The notes: a model not told the origin generated them from the letters alone. A DNA stretch of 64,000 nt from JAUZRW01 sp034437755 (GCA_034437755.1 DAOTTV010000187.1:1-64000), one strand, 5' to 3'; positions 1 to 9,173 are shown, counted from the stretch's first letter. Translations and numbers: made by a program.

Positions 1-391
1 CATACCCCACAGCCAGCACCCACGCGCCATTTCTGACACATTGCACAAACAAATCCCGTAACTACTCAGGTCTGGGGACAATTTCATGGGGTTTCACCCC
101 ATACCCCACCCCTTTTTTCAAAAAGGGAACAAAAACTTTTATCGTTTGTCATTTAAGACCCGTTCTTGAACGAAACGCTGTGAAAATCTTCGATTTTCAC
201 AGTTAAAATTTTGGTCAAGCTTTTGCAAAAGCTGGTAGGGGTTCGGGGGCAACGCCCCTGAGTAGTTACGCATAGCGTTTAAAATGGACAAGGTCAAGGA
301 ACGATAGTTGCTTGTGGGGGGTGCGGGGCAAGGCTAATGCAATAAAAACCCCACATAGGCTTCATTTGTTACGAGGAGAGGATAATATTAT
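1..391. other. Intergenic region upstream of khpA
   Basis: This 391-bp stretch holds the inverted-repeat element at 57-270 and no gene on either strand. The part nearest khpA (271-391) contains G-rich and A-rich runs and the ribosome binding site GAGGAGAGG at 372-380, about 11 bases before the khpA ATG. I found no convincing -35/-10 pair. Confidence 0.5.
57..270. repeat. Inverted-repeat-bounded non-coding element (MITE/REP-like)
   Basis: The ends are a perfect 14-bp inverted repeat, CGTAACTACTCAGG at 57-70 and its reverse complement at 257-270. Inside are further symmetric blocks: ATGGGG/CCCCAT (86-91/97-102), an 11-bp stem CTGTGAAAATC/GATTTTCACAG with a 3-nt loop (178-202), the 16-bp palindrome AGCTTTTGCAAAAGCT (218-233), and GGGGC/GCCCC (246-258). 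No reading frame of useful length is present. The structure fits a non-autonomous miniature element or a REP/BIME-type intergenic repeat. No target-site duplication is obvious, and copy number elsewhere cannot be judged from this window. Confidence 0.55.
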
Positions 392-628
392 ATGCAAGAA
401 GAAGAACTCGTGCGCTATATTGCCGAAAATCTCGTCAATGATCCATCGCAGGTAACCGTAAAACCGCGTAAGAAAGGTCGGCTGACGATCTTAGAATTGC
501 GCGTTGCGCCCGATGACATGGGACGGGTGATCGGTAAAAGTGGACGTGTCGCCAATGCGATGCGCGCACTCATCAAAGCGTCAGACCGCAGTCATGGTCG
601 CAAGCGTATTATCTTAGAAATCGAGTAA
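392..628 (+). CDS. khpA: KhpA, KH-domain RNA-binding protein
   Basis: A 78-residue single KH-domain protein. The KH signature GxxG is GKSG at residues 48-51, inside a G-R-V-I-G-K-S-G-R loop, followed by the helix that completes the fold. Family members bind RNA, usually as a dimer with KhpB, and affect cell elongation and division or translation. Its place directly before rimM matches the widespread order rpsP-khpA-rimM. The start is the ATG preceded by GAGGAGAGG. Length is typical of the family. No rpsP lies upstream here, because a repeat element occupies that position. Confidence 0.9.
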   Translation: MQEEELVRYIAENLVNDPSQVTVKPRKKGRLTILELRVAPDDMGRVIGKSGRVANAMRALIKASDRSHGRKRIILEIE

Positions 629-636
629 GCTGGTCT

Positions 637-1191
637 ATGTCACAGTTGACCCCGCATTATCTGATCGTCGGTGAAGTCCTGCGCCCGCACGGAGTACGTG
701 GCGAGTTGCGCGTGCGTGTGCTGACCGAACATCCCGAGCGTTTCATCAAGGGCGACGTTAAAACCGTCCATCTCGGGAGTGATCCCAATCAGGCGCAGGC
801 AATCCCGTACACGGTGCGTTCGGCTCGTATGCACAAGAATTACCTGCTCTTCAAATTTGAAGAGATTCGCGATCGTGATGAAGCCGATACCCTGCGCGGT
901 CAATTCATCATGGTTGATTTTGAAAACGCGATTCCGCTCGATGAGGGTGAATACTACGCTTACGAGATCATCGGCTTGACTGTACAAACCACCGATGAAC
1001 AGACGCTCGGCACGATCCGTGATGTGATCCAAACCGGCGCGAACGATGTATTCATCGTCAAGGGTGGGCCGCATGGCGAGTTACTACTGCCCGCGCACGA
1101 CGAAACCCTGCTCAAGATTGATTTTGACGCGCAAATCGTGACCATGAGCCTGCCGGATGGTCTCTTGCCAGAAACATCAGATTCGCCATAG
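637..1191 (+). CDS. rimM: Ribosome maturation factor RimM
   Basis: 184 residues with the RimM N-terminal beta-barrel (GEVLRPHGVRGELRV at about 12-26) and a C-terminal PRC-barrel starting around EYYAYEIIG (about residue 105). RimM binds the 30S head through S19 and assists 16S rRNA processing and late assembly. It starts 8 bases after khpA ends and is probably co-transcribed with it. In many bacteria trmD follows; here the next gene is dprA behind its own promoter. A 144-residue ORF on the opposite strand is a shadow. Confidence 0.93.
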   Translation: MSQLTPHYLIVGEVLRPHGVRGELRVRVLTEHPERFIKGDVKTVHLGSDPNQAQAIPYTVRSARMHKNYLLFKFEEIRDRDEADTLRGQFIMVDFENAIPLDEGEYYAYEIIGLTVQTTDEQTLGTIRDVIQTGANDVFIVKGGPHGELLLPAHDETLLKIDFDAQIVTMSLPDGLLPETSDSP

Positions 1192-1207
1192 AACAAGCTA
1201 GCGGTGC

Positions 1208-1237
1208 TTGACAAGCAATTTCTCCCCCTGTTATGCT
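1208..1237 (+). promoter_or_regulatory. Sigma-70-type promoter for dprA
   Basis: TTGACA at 1208-1213 and TATGCT at 1232-1237 are separated by 18 bases, a perfect -35 box with a good -10 box. They lie in the 83-bp gap between rimM and dprA, so dprA and the genes after it can be transcribed apart from khpA-rimM. Confidence 0.6.
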
Positions 1238-1274
1238 GACAGTGTTTGATCTCGACGAGCAGTAAGCATCACCC

Positions 1275-2366
1275 TTGGACGATAAACACTATTGGCTTGG
1301 CTTCAATCTCGCACAACACATTGGCAGTGTGCGCCTACAACACCTGCTGAGTTACTTCGGTTCGCTTAAAGCGGCATGGCACGCAACACCGGACGATTTA
1401 CGCCATGCTGGTCTCAGCGAGAAGCCCCTGACGGCACTCCTAGATGCACGTAAGACGCTGGATCTCGATGCTGAGATGCAAAAGGTGACGCATGCTGGAG
1501 CGCATCTCATCACGCTAGCAGACGATACCTACCCCAAGAATTTACGCAGTATCGCGGATGCGCCACCGGTGCTATACGTGCGTGGCACGCTACTACCGAC
1601 GGATACGATGGCGCTGGCAATCGTCGGCACGCGCAAGGCATCACGCTATGGGCGCGACGCGGCGCATCGCATGGCGGGCTGGGTGGCAACACAGGGCGTG
1701 ACAATCGTCTCAGGGATGGCGCAGGGCATTGATGCGGCGGCTCATCGGGGTGCGCTAGATGCCCATAACGGGCGCACAATCGCCGTGATGGGGTGCGGTA
1801 TCGACATTGTCTATCCCAAGGAACACGACAATTTAGCGCGGGAGATCGCCCAGAATGGCGCGATTGTCAGTGAATTTCCGCTCGGTGTACCGCCAACGGG
1901 CAAGAATTTCCCACGGCGCAACCGCATCATCAGCGGTTTATCGCTGGGCGTGCTGATTGCCGAAGCGCCGGAACGCAGTGGTGCGCTGATTACCGCTGAC
2001 GTGGCTTTAGAGCAGGGGCGTGATGTGTTCGCTATTCCGGCGAATATCTTCAATCAGATGGGCACTGGCTCTAACAAATTGATTCAAGACGGGGCAAAGC
2101 TGGTAATGCGCGCACAGGACATCCTGAACGAACTGAGCGTATCGTATAGCGAGCGCGAGGTAGAGGCAAAGACGAAAGCAATCGTACCCGAAAATGACAT
2201 CGAGGCGCGTATCCTACAATACCTTGAGAGTGATCCGACGCATGTTGATGATTTAGTACGTTTGACCGGATTACCAACCAGCGAGTTGACAGCTACGCTT
2301 ACGATCATGGAGCTAAAGGGGCTTGCACAATCGGTGGGGCACATGCAATATTGCCGGACAATTTAA
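1275..2366 (+). CDS. dprA: DNA-processing protein DprA
   Basis: 363 residues. DprA loads RecA onto incoming single-stranded DNA during natural transformation. The Rossmann-type core is clear: IVGTR at 116-120, SGMAQGIDAAAHRGAL at 146-161, GCGIDIVYP at 173-181, then the PRRNRIISGLS region. An N-terminal helical segment (about 1-75) resembles the SAM/HhH part, and residues about 300-360 form the usual C-terminal winged-helix domain. The start is a TTG codon at 1275; no better ATG precedes the conserved region. No other competence gene is visible in the window. Confidence 0.92.
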   Translation: MDDKHYWLGFNLAQHIGSVRLQHLLSYFGSLKAAWHATPDDLRHAGLSEKPLTALLDARKTLDLDAEMQKVTHAGAHLITLADDTYPKNLRSIADAPPVLYVRGTLLPTDTMALAIVGTRKASRYGRDAAHRMAGWVATQGVTIVSGMAQGIDAAAHRGALDAHNGRTIAVMGCGIDIVYPKEHDNLAREIAQNGAIVSEFPLGVPPTGKNFPRRNRIISGLSLGVLIAEAPERSGALITADVALEQGRDVFAIPANIFNQMGTGSNKLIQDGAKLVMRAQDILNELSVSYSEREVEAKTKAIVPENDIEARILQYLESDPTHVDDLVRLTGLPTSELTATLTIMELKGLAQSVGHMQYCRTI

Positions 2367-2392
2367 CCACCGAGACAAGGATAGACGTATAG

Positions 2393-3478
2393 ATGACGCA
2401 ACATTATTACGCACTCATATTAGCCGGTGGGGGCGGCACACGCCTGTGGCCGATGAGCCGCGGCGAACAGCCCAAGCAGCTGCTGAAGCTGACCGGCGAT
2501 GATACCATGTTTAAGGTGAGTGTTGATCGCCTGCGTCCGATGTTCGCGCCGGAGCATATCTTCATCGCGACAGAACAGCCCTACGTCGATGCACTCAAAG
2601 CTGAAGCGCCAGACATCCCCGCGGAGAACTTCGTCGTCGAGCCCGCCGCACGCAACACGGCGGCGGCGGTCGGGCTCGCGTTGACTGTCATCCAGCAACG
2701 CGACGAGCAAGCCGTTGTCGCGATGCTCACAGCCGATCATCATATCGGCAAGCCGGGCGTGTTCCGCGATGTGTTGCAGACAGCCTATGAGATTGCCGCG
2801 GACGATAAAATCGTCACGCTGGGTATCTCGCCAACGTTCCCATCGACGGGCTTTGGCTATATCCAACAAGGCGATTCACTTGGCATTTCCAATAGTTTCC
2901 CGTATCATGTGGCAGAACGCTTCACCGAAAAGCCGGATTTAGTCAAGGCGACGCAGTTCGTCGCATCCGGTCGCTATAGCTGGAACAGCGGCATGTTCAT
3001 CTGGCGTGCGAGTAAAGCCATGCGCGAGTTCCAGACACAACAACCCGACATGCACGCGCTCCTGCAAAGCCTCGCACCAACCGTCGGCACAGAGGATTAC
3101 GGCCCGACTCTCGATCATATCTGGGAGCAAATGCCGAAGATTTCGATCGATTATGCGATCATGGAAGGGGCAAACGAGATGGTGGTCATTCCGGTAGATA
3201 TTGGCTGGAGCGATGTCGGCACGTGGTCATCATTGTATGAGTTACTCGACCGTGATAAGTTGGGCAATTGTAGCAAGAACGGATCCGAAAAACGCATCGT
3301 ACTGGATACGCGCAACTCTCTGCTCTTCACGGATAAGCTCGCTGTTGCCATCGGTGTTGAAGATATTATCATCGTTGAAGCAGACGATGCCCTACTCGTT
3401 TGCCATAAAGATCGCGCACAAGACGTGAAAGAAATTGTCCAGTTTTTGCGTAGTAACGATATGGACAGCTATCTATAA
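2393..3478 (+). CDS. manC: Mannose-1-phosphate guanylyltransferase
   Basis: 361 residues. It makes GDP-mannose from GTP and mannose-1-phosphate. The nucleotidyltransferase signature LAGGGGTRLWPMSR lies at about 10-23, with VEPAARNTAAA near 80 and the sugar-site motifs FTEKPD and SWNSGMF downstream; WSDVGTW lies near 270. The length fits the single-domain pyrophosphorylase, without the fused isomerase domain of the long ManC/AlgA type. GDP-mannose is the substrate of the Gmd/reductase pair at 35.8-37.8 kb. It starts 26 bases after dprA and probably shares its transcript. Confidence 0.9.
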   Translation: MTQHYYALILAGGGGTRLWPMSRGEQPKQLLKLTGDDTMFKVSVDRLRPMFAPEHIFIATEQPYVDALKAEAPDIPAENFVVEPAARNTAAAVGLALTVIQQRDEQAVVAMLTADHHIGKPGVFRDVLQTAYEIAADDKIVTLGISPTFPSTGFGYIQQGDSLGISNSFPYHVAERFTEKPDLVKATQFVASGRYSWNSGMFIWRASKAMREFQTQQPDMHALLQSLAPTVGTEDYGPTLDHIWEQMPKISIDYAIMEGANEMVVIPVDIGWSDVGTWSSLYELLDRDKLGNCSKNGSEKRIVLDTRNSLLFTDKLAVAIGVEDIIIVEADDALLVCHKDRAQDVKEIVQFLRSNDMDSYL

Positions 3479-3504
3479 TTGCAAGTAGTTATTGGGGACA
3501 AAGC

Positions 3505-5844
3505 ATGGGTGAACAGGTCATGCAGGCATACTGTGTGAAATGCAAGACAAAACGGGATATACAAGACCCACAAGCCGTGTATACCAAAACAGGTACACCG
3601 GCGACATCCGGCACCTGCGGGGTGTGTGGGACGAAGCTCTTCCGCATGGGCGAGACCGATGCTCATGCCGATGTCCCGAAGCCGAAAGTCACAGCTAAGC
3701 CTAAGCGAAAAAAGAAGAAGAAAAAGGGCAAAAAACGCAGACGTAACGTCGGCAAACTGGTGATCGTCGAATCACCAGCGAAGGCGCGCAGTATCGGTAG
3801 TTATCTCGGCAAGGGATACACCGTCTTGGCCTCGAAAGGTCATGTGCGCGATCTGCTGGTGACCCAATTATCCGTCGATGTCGAAAACGACTTCGAGCCG
3901 AAGTATCGCGTGCCGAATAACAAGCGCGATGTCGTTAAAGAAATCAAAGCCGCGGTCGATGGCGCAGAAGAAATCTATCTCGCGACCGATCCCGATCGCG
4001 AAGGCGAAGCCATCGCTTGGCACTTGATGGCGGCGGCTGATATTCCCGAAGATAATGCCAAGCGCGTCGTCTTCAACCAGATCACCAAAGAGACCGTGCA
4101 AGATGCCTTTGAGCATCCTCGCGGCATCGACATGAGTCTGGTCAATGCCCAGCAAGCACGCCGCATTCTGGATCGGCTTGTGGGCTATAGTATTACCGAA
4201 TTGCTGTGGGACAAAGTGCGCAATCGCCTCTCTGCTGGACGCGTACAGAGCATCGCCCTACGCATCGTGGTTGATCGCGAGCGTGAGATTGATGCCTTCG
4301 TATCGACTGAATACTGGTCGATCGAAGCTGAGTTGAGCAAACAGCCCGATAACGGCAATCAACCACAGCCTTTCACCGCTAAACTGGCGAAAATCAGTGG
4401 CGAGGACTTCGAGCTAAATAGCGAAGAAGAAGTCCAGTCGCACTTACAAACGCTGGAGAAAAGCACTTTCGTCGTCAGCAATATCAAGCGCGGCACGCGC
4501 CGTCGCAAGCCCTCCGCGCCCTTCACCACCAGCACGCTCCAGCAAGAAGCCTCGCGCCGTATCGGCTTTAACGCCGGGCGCACGATGCGCGTTGCCCAGC
4601 AACTTTATGAGGGGATCGAGATCGGCAAGGGTGATCTCAGCGGGTTAATCACGTACATGCGTACGGATAGCGTCAACATCAGCAAAGAGGCACAGACTGA
4701 AGCACGGCAGTACGTCAGCAAAACCTATGGCAAAGATTACATTCCCGACAAGCCCAAGCAATACAAGACAAAATCCAAAGGCGCACAGGAAGCTCACGAA
4801 GCGATCCGCCCGACGAGTGTCCTGCGTGAGCCGGATGCCATCAAACAACATCTGACACGCGACCAATATCGCCTTTATAAGTTGATCTGGGAACGTTTTG
4901 TCGCCAGCCAGATGTCGAACGCGGTTTACGATACCATTCGTCTAGAAATCAACGCGGGCTTGAGCGAAGACGATATGCCGTATTTGTTCCGCGCATCCGG
5001 CAGTCGCTTGAAGTTCGCCGGCTTCCTCGCCCTCTACGAAGATAGCAAGGACGAAGACGCGACCGACGACGAGGACGACGAAGGGCGCATCTTCCCGGTG
5101 ATGAGTGTGGACGAAGTGCTACGCCTGTTGCAACTCCTGCCCGATCAACATTTCACCCAGCCACCCCCGCGCTATACCGAGGCAAGCCTCGTGCGGACGC
5201 TGGAAGAGTACGGCATCGGACGACCGAGCACTTACGCGCCGACTGTCGCCGTGATCCAAGACCGCGATTACGTCAACAAGGAAAACAATCGCCTCGTGCC
5301 AACCGAAACCGGCAAGGTCGTCAGCGGTTTGCTGGTGGAATACTTCGGTGAAGAGATGGATTACCAGTTCACCGCTCGTATGGAAGATAAGTTAGATGAC
5401 ATCGCCGAGGGTGACGGCATCTGGCGACCGGTGCTTCAAAAGTTCTACGACCCGTTCGAGACGCGGTTGGAAAACGCGCGCGAGAACATGCCGGTCGTCA
5501 AGAAAGAGGAGAAAATCGGGCGCATCTGCCCGACCTGCGAAGAAGGCGACTTGATTATCAAGTACGGTCGCTTCGGTAAGTTCATCGGCTGTAGCAATTA
5601 CCCCGATTGCCGCCATACCGAGCAATACATCGAATATACGGGGGTCACGTGCCCGCAATGCGGCGATGAACACGGTGGCGAACTAGTCGTGAAGAAGACC
5701 AAGCGCGGTAACCGCACGTTTTACGGATGTGTGCGCTATCCCGATTGTGATTATTCGACGTGGAAACTGCCCAAGCAACCCGATAGAGATCAAAGCGGCG
5801 ATAATAGCGACGACGAAGATGTCGAAATGCCGATGACAAGCTGA
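3505..5844 (+). CDS. topA: DNA topoisomerase I with N-terminal zinc-ribbon extension
   Basis: 779 residues. Type IA topoisomerase, relaxing negative supercoils through a 5'-phosphotyrosine link. Residues 1-50 form a small zinc ribbon (C10, C13, C38, C41) resembling DUF5679, followed by a very basic linker (about 65-80). The TOPRIM domain starts near KLVIVESPAKA (84) with the metal motif DPDREGE at 162-168. The catalytic tyrosine is Y384 in TYMRTDS. Two C-terminal zinc fingers are present (C675/C678/C696/C702 and C716/C719/C742/C748), then an acidic tail. The N-terminal ribbon precedes the usual TopA start and is in frame without interruption. ATG at 3505 is the first good start; a second ATG lies at residue 6. 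Confidence 0.93.
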   Translation: MGEQVMQAYCVKCKTKRDIQDPQAVYTKTGTPATSGTCGVCGTKLFRMGETDAHADVPKPKVTAKPKRKKKKKKGKKRRRNVGKLVIVESPAKARSIGSYLGKGYTVLASKGHVRDLLVTQLSVDVENDFEPKYRVPNNKRDVVKEIKAAVDGAEEIYLATDPDREGEAIAWHLMAAADIPEDNAKRVVFNQITKETVQDAFEHPRGIDMSLVNAQQARRILDRLVGYSITELLWDKVRNRLSAGRVQSIALRIVVDREREIDAFVSTEYWSIEAELSKQPDNGNQPQPFTAKLAKISGEDFELNSEEEVQSHLQTLEKSTFVVSNIKRGTRRRKPSAPFTTSTLQQEASRRIGFNAGRTMRVAQQLYEGIEIGKGDLSGLITYMRTDSVNISKEAQTEARQYVSKTYGKDYIPDKPKQYKTKSKGAQEAHEAIRPTSVLREPDAIKQHLTRDQYRLYKLIWERFVASQMSNAVYDTIRLEINAGLSEDDMPYLFRASGSRLKFAGFLALYEDSKDEDATDDEDDEGRIFPVMSVDEVLRLLQLLPDQHFTQPPPRYTEASLVRTLEEYGIGRPSTYAPTVAVIQDRDYVNKENNRLVPTETGKVVSGLLVEYFGEEMDYQFTARMEDKLDDIAEGDGIWRPVLQKFYDPFETRLENARENMPVVKKEEKIGRICPTCEEGDLIIKYGRFGKFIGCSNYPDCRHTEQYIEYTGVTCPQCGDEHGGELVVKKTKRGNRTFYGCVRYPDCDYSTWKLPKQPDRDQSGDNSDDEDVEMPMTS

Positions 5845-5863
5845 GACCCAGCCACACCTACAG

Positions 5864-5889
5864 GGGACATGCATGCCATGTCCCTTTTT
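5864..5889 (+). terminator. Intrinsic terminator after topA
   Basis: GGGACATG (5864-5871) pairs with CATGTCCC (5877-5884) around a 5-nt loop and is followed directly by TTTTT. It ends the dprA-manC-topA transcript. Confidence 0.75.
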
Positions 5890-6147
5890 GATTCCAGATT
5901 CATGACACATCTTAAGGCAAATCCTTTGCGATATACCCCGTGTGCATATATACTTGGAACAGATACGGGTTACTAACAGTAGCATGCACGAGCAATGTGT
6001 GCTTTAACGCAAGGCTTCGGGTAGCAGGGATGTGACGCAAGCCTGCACTTTTTTAATCACAACACTATCCAAAACGTGTATTGATGATAACGGTGCTCAG
6101 CCGTTGCCCCTTATCGAGATAAGGGCATCCAAACTGGAGGTTTATTC
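5890..6147 (+). other. Leader region between topA and the Pro-rich membrane protein
   Basis: About 260 bases without a gene. It contains a short hairpin, CCCTTATC/GATAAGGG (6108-6125), about 20 bases before the next start, and the ribosome binding site TGGAGG at 6136-6141. No clear promoter boxes with standard spacing were found. Confidence 0.4.
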
Positions 6148-7722
6148 ATGGGCATTCCGAATAACGGGCAGGAGCCGATCCCGCCGAATATGCCAGATAA
6201 CAATCAGGCAGAGAATACCGACGCAGACAACGGCGGCGGTGGCATCCGCCAGTGGTTTATCGATTCCTACAATGGCTTGTACAAAGTCGTGCTGGAACCC
6301 AGTATGCCGACGCGAGGGCAAGTGTATCTCGTCATTTTCGGCGCGATTATCGGCTTAATCTGGGCATGGGGCTTATTTCCGGCGGTATTCACCGGGGCGA
6401 ATCCCAATCGCCTGAGCGAAGGCGCGCAGACCCAGTGGGTACGGATGATTGCTGTCGCCAGTTATGGGGATGCCATTTATAATGCCGACCAAGCCGCCAG
6501 CCTGCTCAACAGCATTCCCAACCCCGAACAAACCCTACAATCAATGATCGAAGCGGCAGAAGGCACCGACCGCGAAGCCTTGCAGAACCTCGCAACTATT
6601 ATCGAGGGACAAGAGATCACGGGTACTGCCGCGCCCGGGCAAAATGGCTTACTGACAAGCTTTGGACAGATTATCGGCTTGATTGTATTAATTGGCATTG
6701 TCGTGCCGATCTTCACGCTTGTCTGGCGCTTGCTGGTCTATCCCAATATTGTCGCGGGAGTTGTTGATAACGTGCGGCAAGCAACGGACAAAGAATACGC
6801 CGAGCAACGCCGCCAAGAGAAAGAACGCATACAAGCGGCGAAAAACGAAGCACGCCTGCGCGAAGAGATGCGATCACAATCTGCGGCTGATGAAGAACTG
6901 GGCGAACCGGTGATGACACAACTCTCGATTTATACACCGGGACGCGATTATGACGAATCCTACGAGATCGAATTGCCGATGAATCAAGGCGGGGACTTCC
7001 TCGGGCAAAGTGGCGCAGTCATTGCTGAGGCTGTCGCCCCTGATCCAGTCGCGATTGAAGTTTGGTTGTTCGATATGTTCACTCAACAGGATTTGAAGAA
7101 AGTTTTCATCACCGAAGCCGGGAACAACGATCCATCTATCCGCGGGCGCATCGCTAGTGATGTCAACAACCCAGACACAGATATTGTAGTTGCCGCGCCG
7201 GGTACTGATGTGACACTCGACAGCGAGAAATTGCGTTTGCAAGGCAAGATGGCAGATGTACAAGTCAACGATAACGGACGCTTCGAGAGCTTCCAACTAC
7301 AGATGCGCGCCTGGCGTAAAGATGGTGCGAGTGCCGGTGCTGGTACAGGTGGTGCGTCTGCCCCACCGCCGATCCCACCGTCGCAACCCCTGCCCGATTA
7401 CAGCGATATGGAATTTGATCCGCCGCCGCAGATGCCACAGGGCAATCCGCAGAATCAACAGCAGACGAGTCCCCCGCCGATTCCGCCTGCGAAGCCGCCG
7501 ACGGATTACAGCGATATGGAATTTGATCCGCCGCCACAGATGCCACAGGGCAATCAAAATCCGCCACAAGCACCACAGGGCCCGCCACCGCCGCCGAATA
7601 GCGGTCAACAGGGGCAACAACCCTTACAACCGCCCCCACTCAACCCGCCGTCAATGGACGATGACGACGACCCCTTCGGCGGTACGGGCGACTTTACGCC
7701 GCTTGGCAATCGTAATTCATGA
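6148..7722 (+). CDS. Membrane protein of unknown function with Pro-rich repeat tail
   Basis: 524 residues; not recognised as a known family. Visible parts: a Pro/Asn/Gly-rich N terminus (1-33), one membrane segment at about 58-81, an extracytoplasmic loop (82-170), a second membrane segment at about 172-196, a charged probable coiled-coil stretch (210-245), a beta-rich domain (about 255-390), and a long Pro/Gln/Gly tail. The tail repeats a 17-residue block, DYSDMEFDPPPQMPQGN, twice with a 36-residue period (51-bp DNA copies at 7396-7446 and 7504-7554). With both membrane segments spanning, the large C-terminal part would be cytoplasmic. The start has a good ribosome binding site. It stands alone between two terminators. 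Confidence 0.8.
   Translation: MGIPNNGQEPIPPNMPDNNQAENTDADNGGGGIRQWFIDSYNGLYKVVLEPSMPTRGQVYLVIFGAIIGLIWAWGLFPAVFTGANPNRLSEGAQTQWVRMIAVASYGDAIYNADQAASLLNSIPNPEQTLQSMIEAAEGTDREALQNLATIIEGQEITGTAAPGQNGLLTSFGQIIGLIVLIGIVVPIFTLVWRLLVYPNIVAGVVDNVRQATDKEYAEQRRQEKERIQAAKNEARLREEMRSQSAADEELGEPVMTQLSIYTPGRDYDESYEIELPMNQGGDFLGQSGAVIAEAVAPDPVAIEVWLFDMFTQQDLKKVFITEAGNNDPSIRGRIASDVNNPDTDIVVAAPGTDVTLDSEKLRLQGKMADVQVNDNGRFESFQLQMRAWRKDGASAGAGTGGASAPPPIPPSQPLPDYSDMEFDPPPQMPQGNPQNQQQTSPPPIPPAKPPTDYSDMEFDPPPQMPQGNQNPPQAPQGPPPPPNSGQQGQQPLQPPPLNPPSMDDDDDPFGGTGDFTPLGNRNS
7396..7554 (+). repeat. Two direct 51-bp repeats, 108-bp period, in the Pro-rich tail
   Basis: Copies at 7396-7446 and 7504-7554 differ at about one base and both encode DYSDMEFDPPPQMPQGN. 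Near-identity at the DNA level points to a recent internal duplication. Confidence 0.8.
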
Positions 7723-7730
7723 CCGATATG

Positions 7731-7763
7731 CAGGGGAGAGAGTTAGCTCTTCCCTGTTTTTTT
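7731..7763 (+). terminator. Intrinsic terminator after the Pro-rich membrane protein gene
   Basis: CAGGGGAGAG (7731-7740) pairs with CTCTTCCCTG (7747-7756; one G-T pair) across a 6-nt loop, followed by seven T residues. It lies between two convergent genes. Confidence 0.8.
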
Positions 7764-8976
7764 AATCCCCACTAGTGACTGATTTTTTGCGCTTTTGTAG
7801 GGTCTCGGGCACGAAGAAAGCAAATAACGCCGCCGCCCCTAAACCAGCGCCGGCGATGCTGAGGACTGAGCCTTGCAAGACAAGCACCTGCGCGACCGTG
7901 CCGACGACAATCGGCCCGCCGACCATGCCCATATCACCGATGAGCCGCCACATACTGAGGAACTCGCCGCGCATTGTCGGCGGTGCGAAGTCACTGCCGA
8001 GGGTCATCATCGTGCCACTGCTCAACCCATTGGCAAAACCGATGAACATCGCTACCCCGCCGAGACTCCACGCGTCAGAGACGACTAAAATCAGCGCGAG
8101 CCCGATGCCCTGCATGACGAAAGACGGCACAATCGCCCACTTGCGCCCAAAGCGATCCATCAAGATGCCCGACACGTAGAAGAATAACATATCGAAGGCT
8201 GCCCCCGCCCCGACAATCAAGCCAATCGTCTGTACATCTAAGCCCAGCATGTTCGACGCGTACAGCGGGATGAGTACGCGCCACCCGACCCGCGTCAGCT
8301 GTGCGAGAATTTGTCCGGTGCCAGCCGTTGCCAACACATGCCCGCGTTGTTTGAGGACTTCGCCAATCAGATGCCGTTGTGTATGCTCGGGCTTTGCCGC
8401 CGTGTTGACGCGATTAGCGCGCAAGAACACGTAGACGAAGACCAGCGTCAGGGCGGCTAATATCCCGAAGGCGATGAAGGCATAGCGCAAGCCAAACGCC
8501 CCGCCAACCCAGCCCCCTAGCAAAGGCCCGATGAACTTACCAATGCGAAAAACGCCCCCCAGCAAGCCAATTGTGCGCCCTCGAATGCCAGCATGAGCCA
8601 CAATGGTAATATAGGCATGGCGCGAGATATTATACAGCGCGTGCCCGATGCCTGAGACAAATAACAGCACGGTCGCCAGCGCAATTTGATCCACAAAAAA
8701 TAAGGCGAGCATCGGCACGAACGCGATTGTAATCCCTAAAAGCATTGTGCGCTTCATCCCGATGTAACGGATCACCCAGCTTGCGGGTAAATCGCCTGTC
8801 ACCGTACCGATGGCTTCGGCGGCGAGGACGATACCAATCAAGACATAAGCGGATGTCAGGTTACCGGCATACAGTGGCAATATCGGCGTGAGGATGCTAT
8901 AAGCAACGGCGATGAGCGCCGACGGAACGTAGAACGCCCAGATTAATTGCTGACGGAAGCGCGTCTCATGAGTCAC
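7762..8976 (-). CDS. MFS transporter
   Basis: 404 residues with about twelve hydrophobic segments in two six-helix halves, the size and pattern of a major facilitator superfamily permease. Charged cytoplasmic loops such as DRFGRKWA (between helices 8 and 9) match the MFS signature, and the matching loop in the first half contains RYIGMKRT. Substrate is unknown; the general shape suits a drug or sugar exporter. It is monocistronic, divergent from the GT-C gene and convergent with the Pro-rich membrane protein gene. Confidence 0.85.
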   Translation of the reverse strand: MTHETRFRQQLIWAFYVPSALIAVAYSILTPILPLYAGNLTSAYVLIGIVLAAEAIGTVTGDLPASWVIRYIGMKRTMLLGITIAFVPMLALFFVDQIALATVLLFVSGIGHALYNISRHAYITIVAHAGIRGRTIGLLGGVFRIGKFIGPLLGGWVGGAFGLRYAFIAFGILAALTLVFVYVFLRANRVNTAAKPEHTQRHLIGEVLKQRGHVLATAGTGQILAQLTRVGWRVLIPLYASNMLGLDVQTIGLIVGAGAAFDMLFFYVSGILMDRFGRKWAIVPSFVMQGIGLALILVVSDAWSLGGVAMFIGFANGLSSGTMMTLGSDFAPPTMRGEFLSMWRLIGDMGMVGGPIVVGTVAQVLVLQGSVLSIAGAGLGAAALFAFFVPETLQKRKKSVTSGD

Positions 8977-9157
8977 AGCGTTGTCCTAGTTGACGATCGA
9001 GAAAGTGTTCCCATTATCGCAAATGCAGGCTGTTGTCGGTATAACCAATTCAATCACCGTACAGACTCGCCCCAACCGGTCACAGCATCATATCTCATCC
9101 AGTCACATATTCATGAAATTCGGTATAGGGTCATGCGAATTTCTTGTTACACTTACC

Positions 9158-9173
9158 AACAATCTTGATTGTT
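9158..9173. promoter_or_regulatory. 16-bp palindrome in the divergent MFS/GT-C intergenic region
   Basis: AACAATC-TT-GATTGTT is a perfect inverted repeat, 37 bases before the GTG of the GT-C gene. It could be an operator or a small hairpin. No protein partner is suggested by the context. Confidence 0.3.

Noticed and set aside
7256..7765. 169-residue Arg/His-rich ORF in the Pro-rich tail
   Set aside because: A frame shadow of the Pro-rich repeats; it continues into the terminator.
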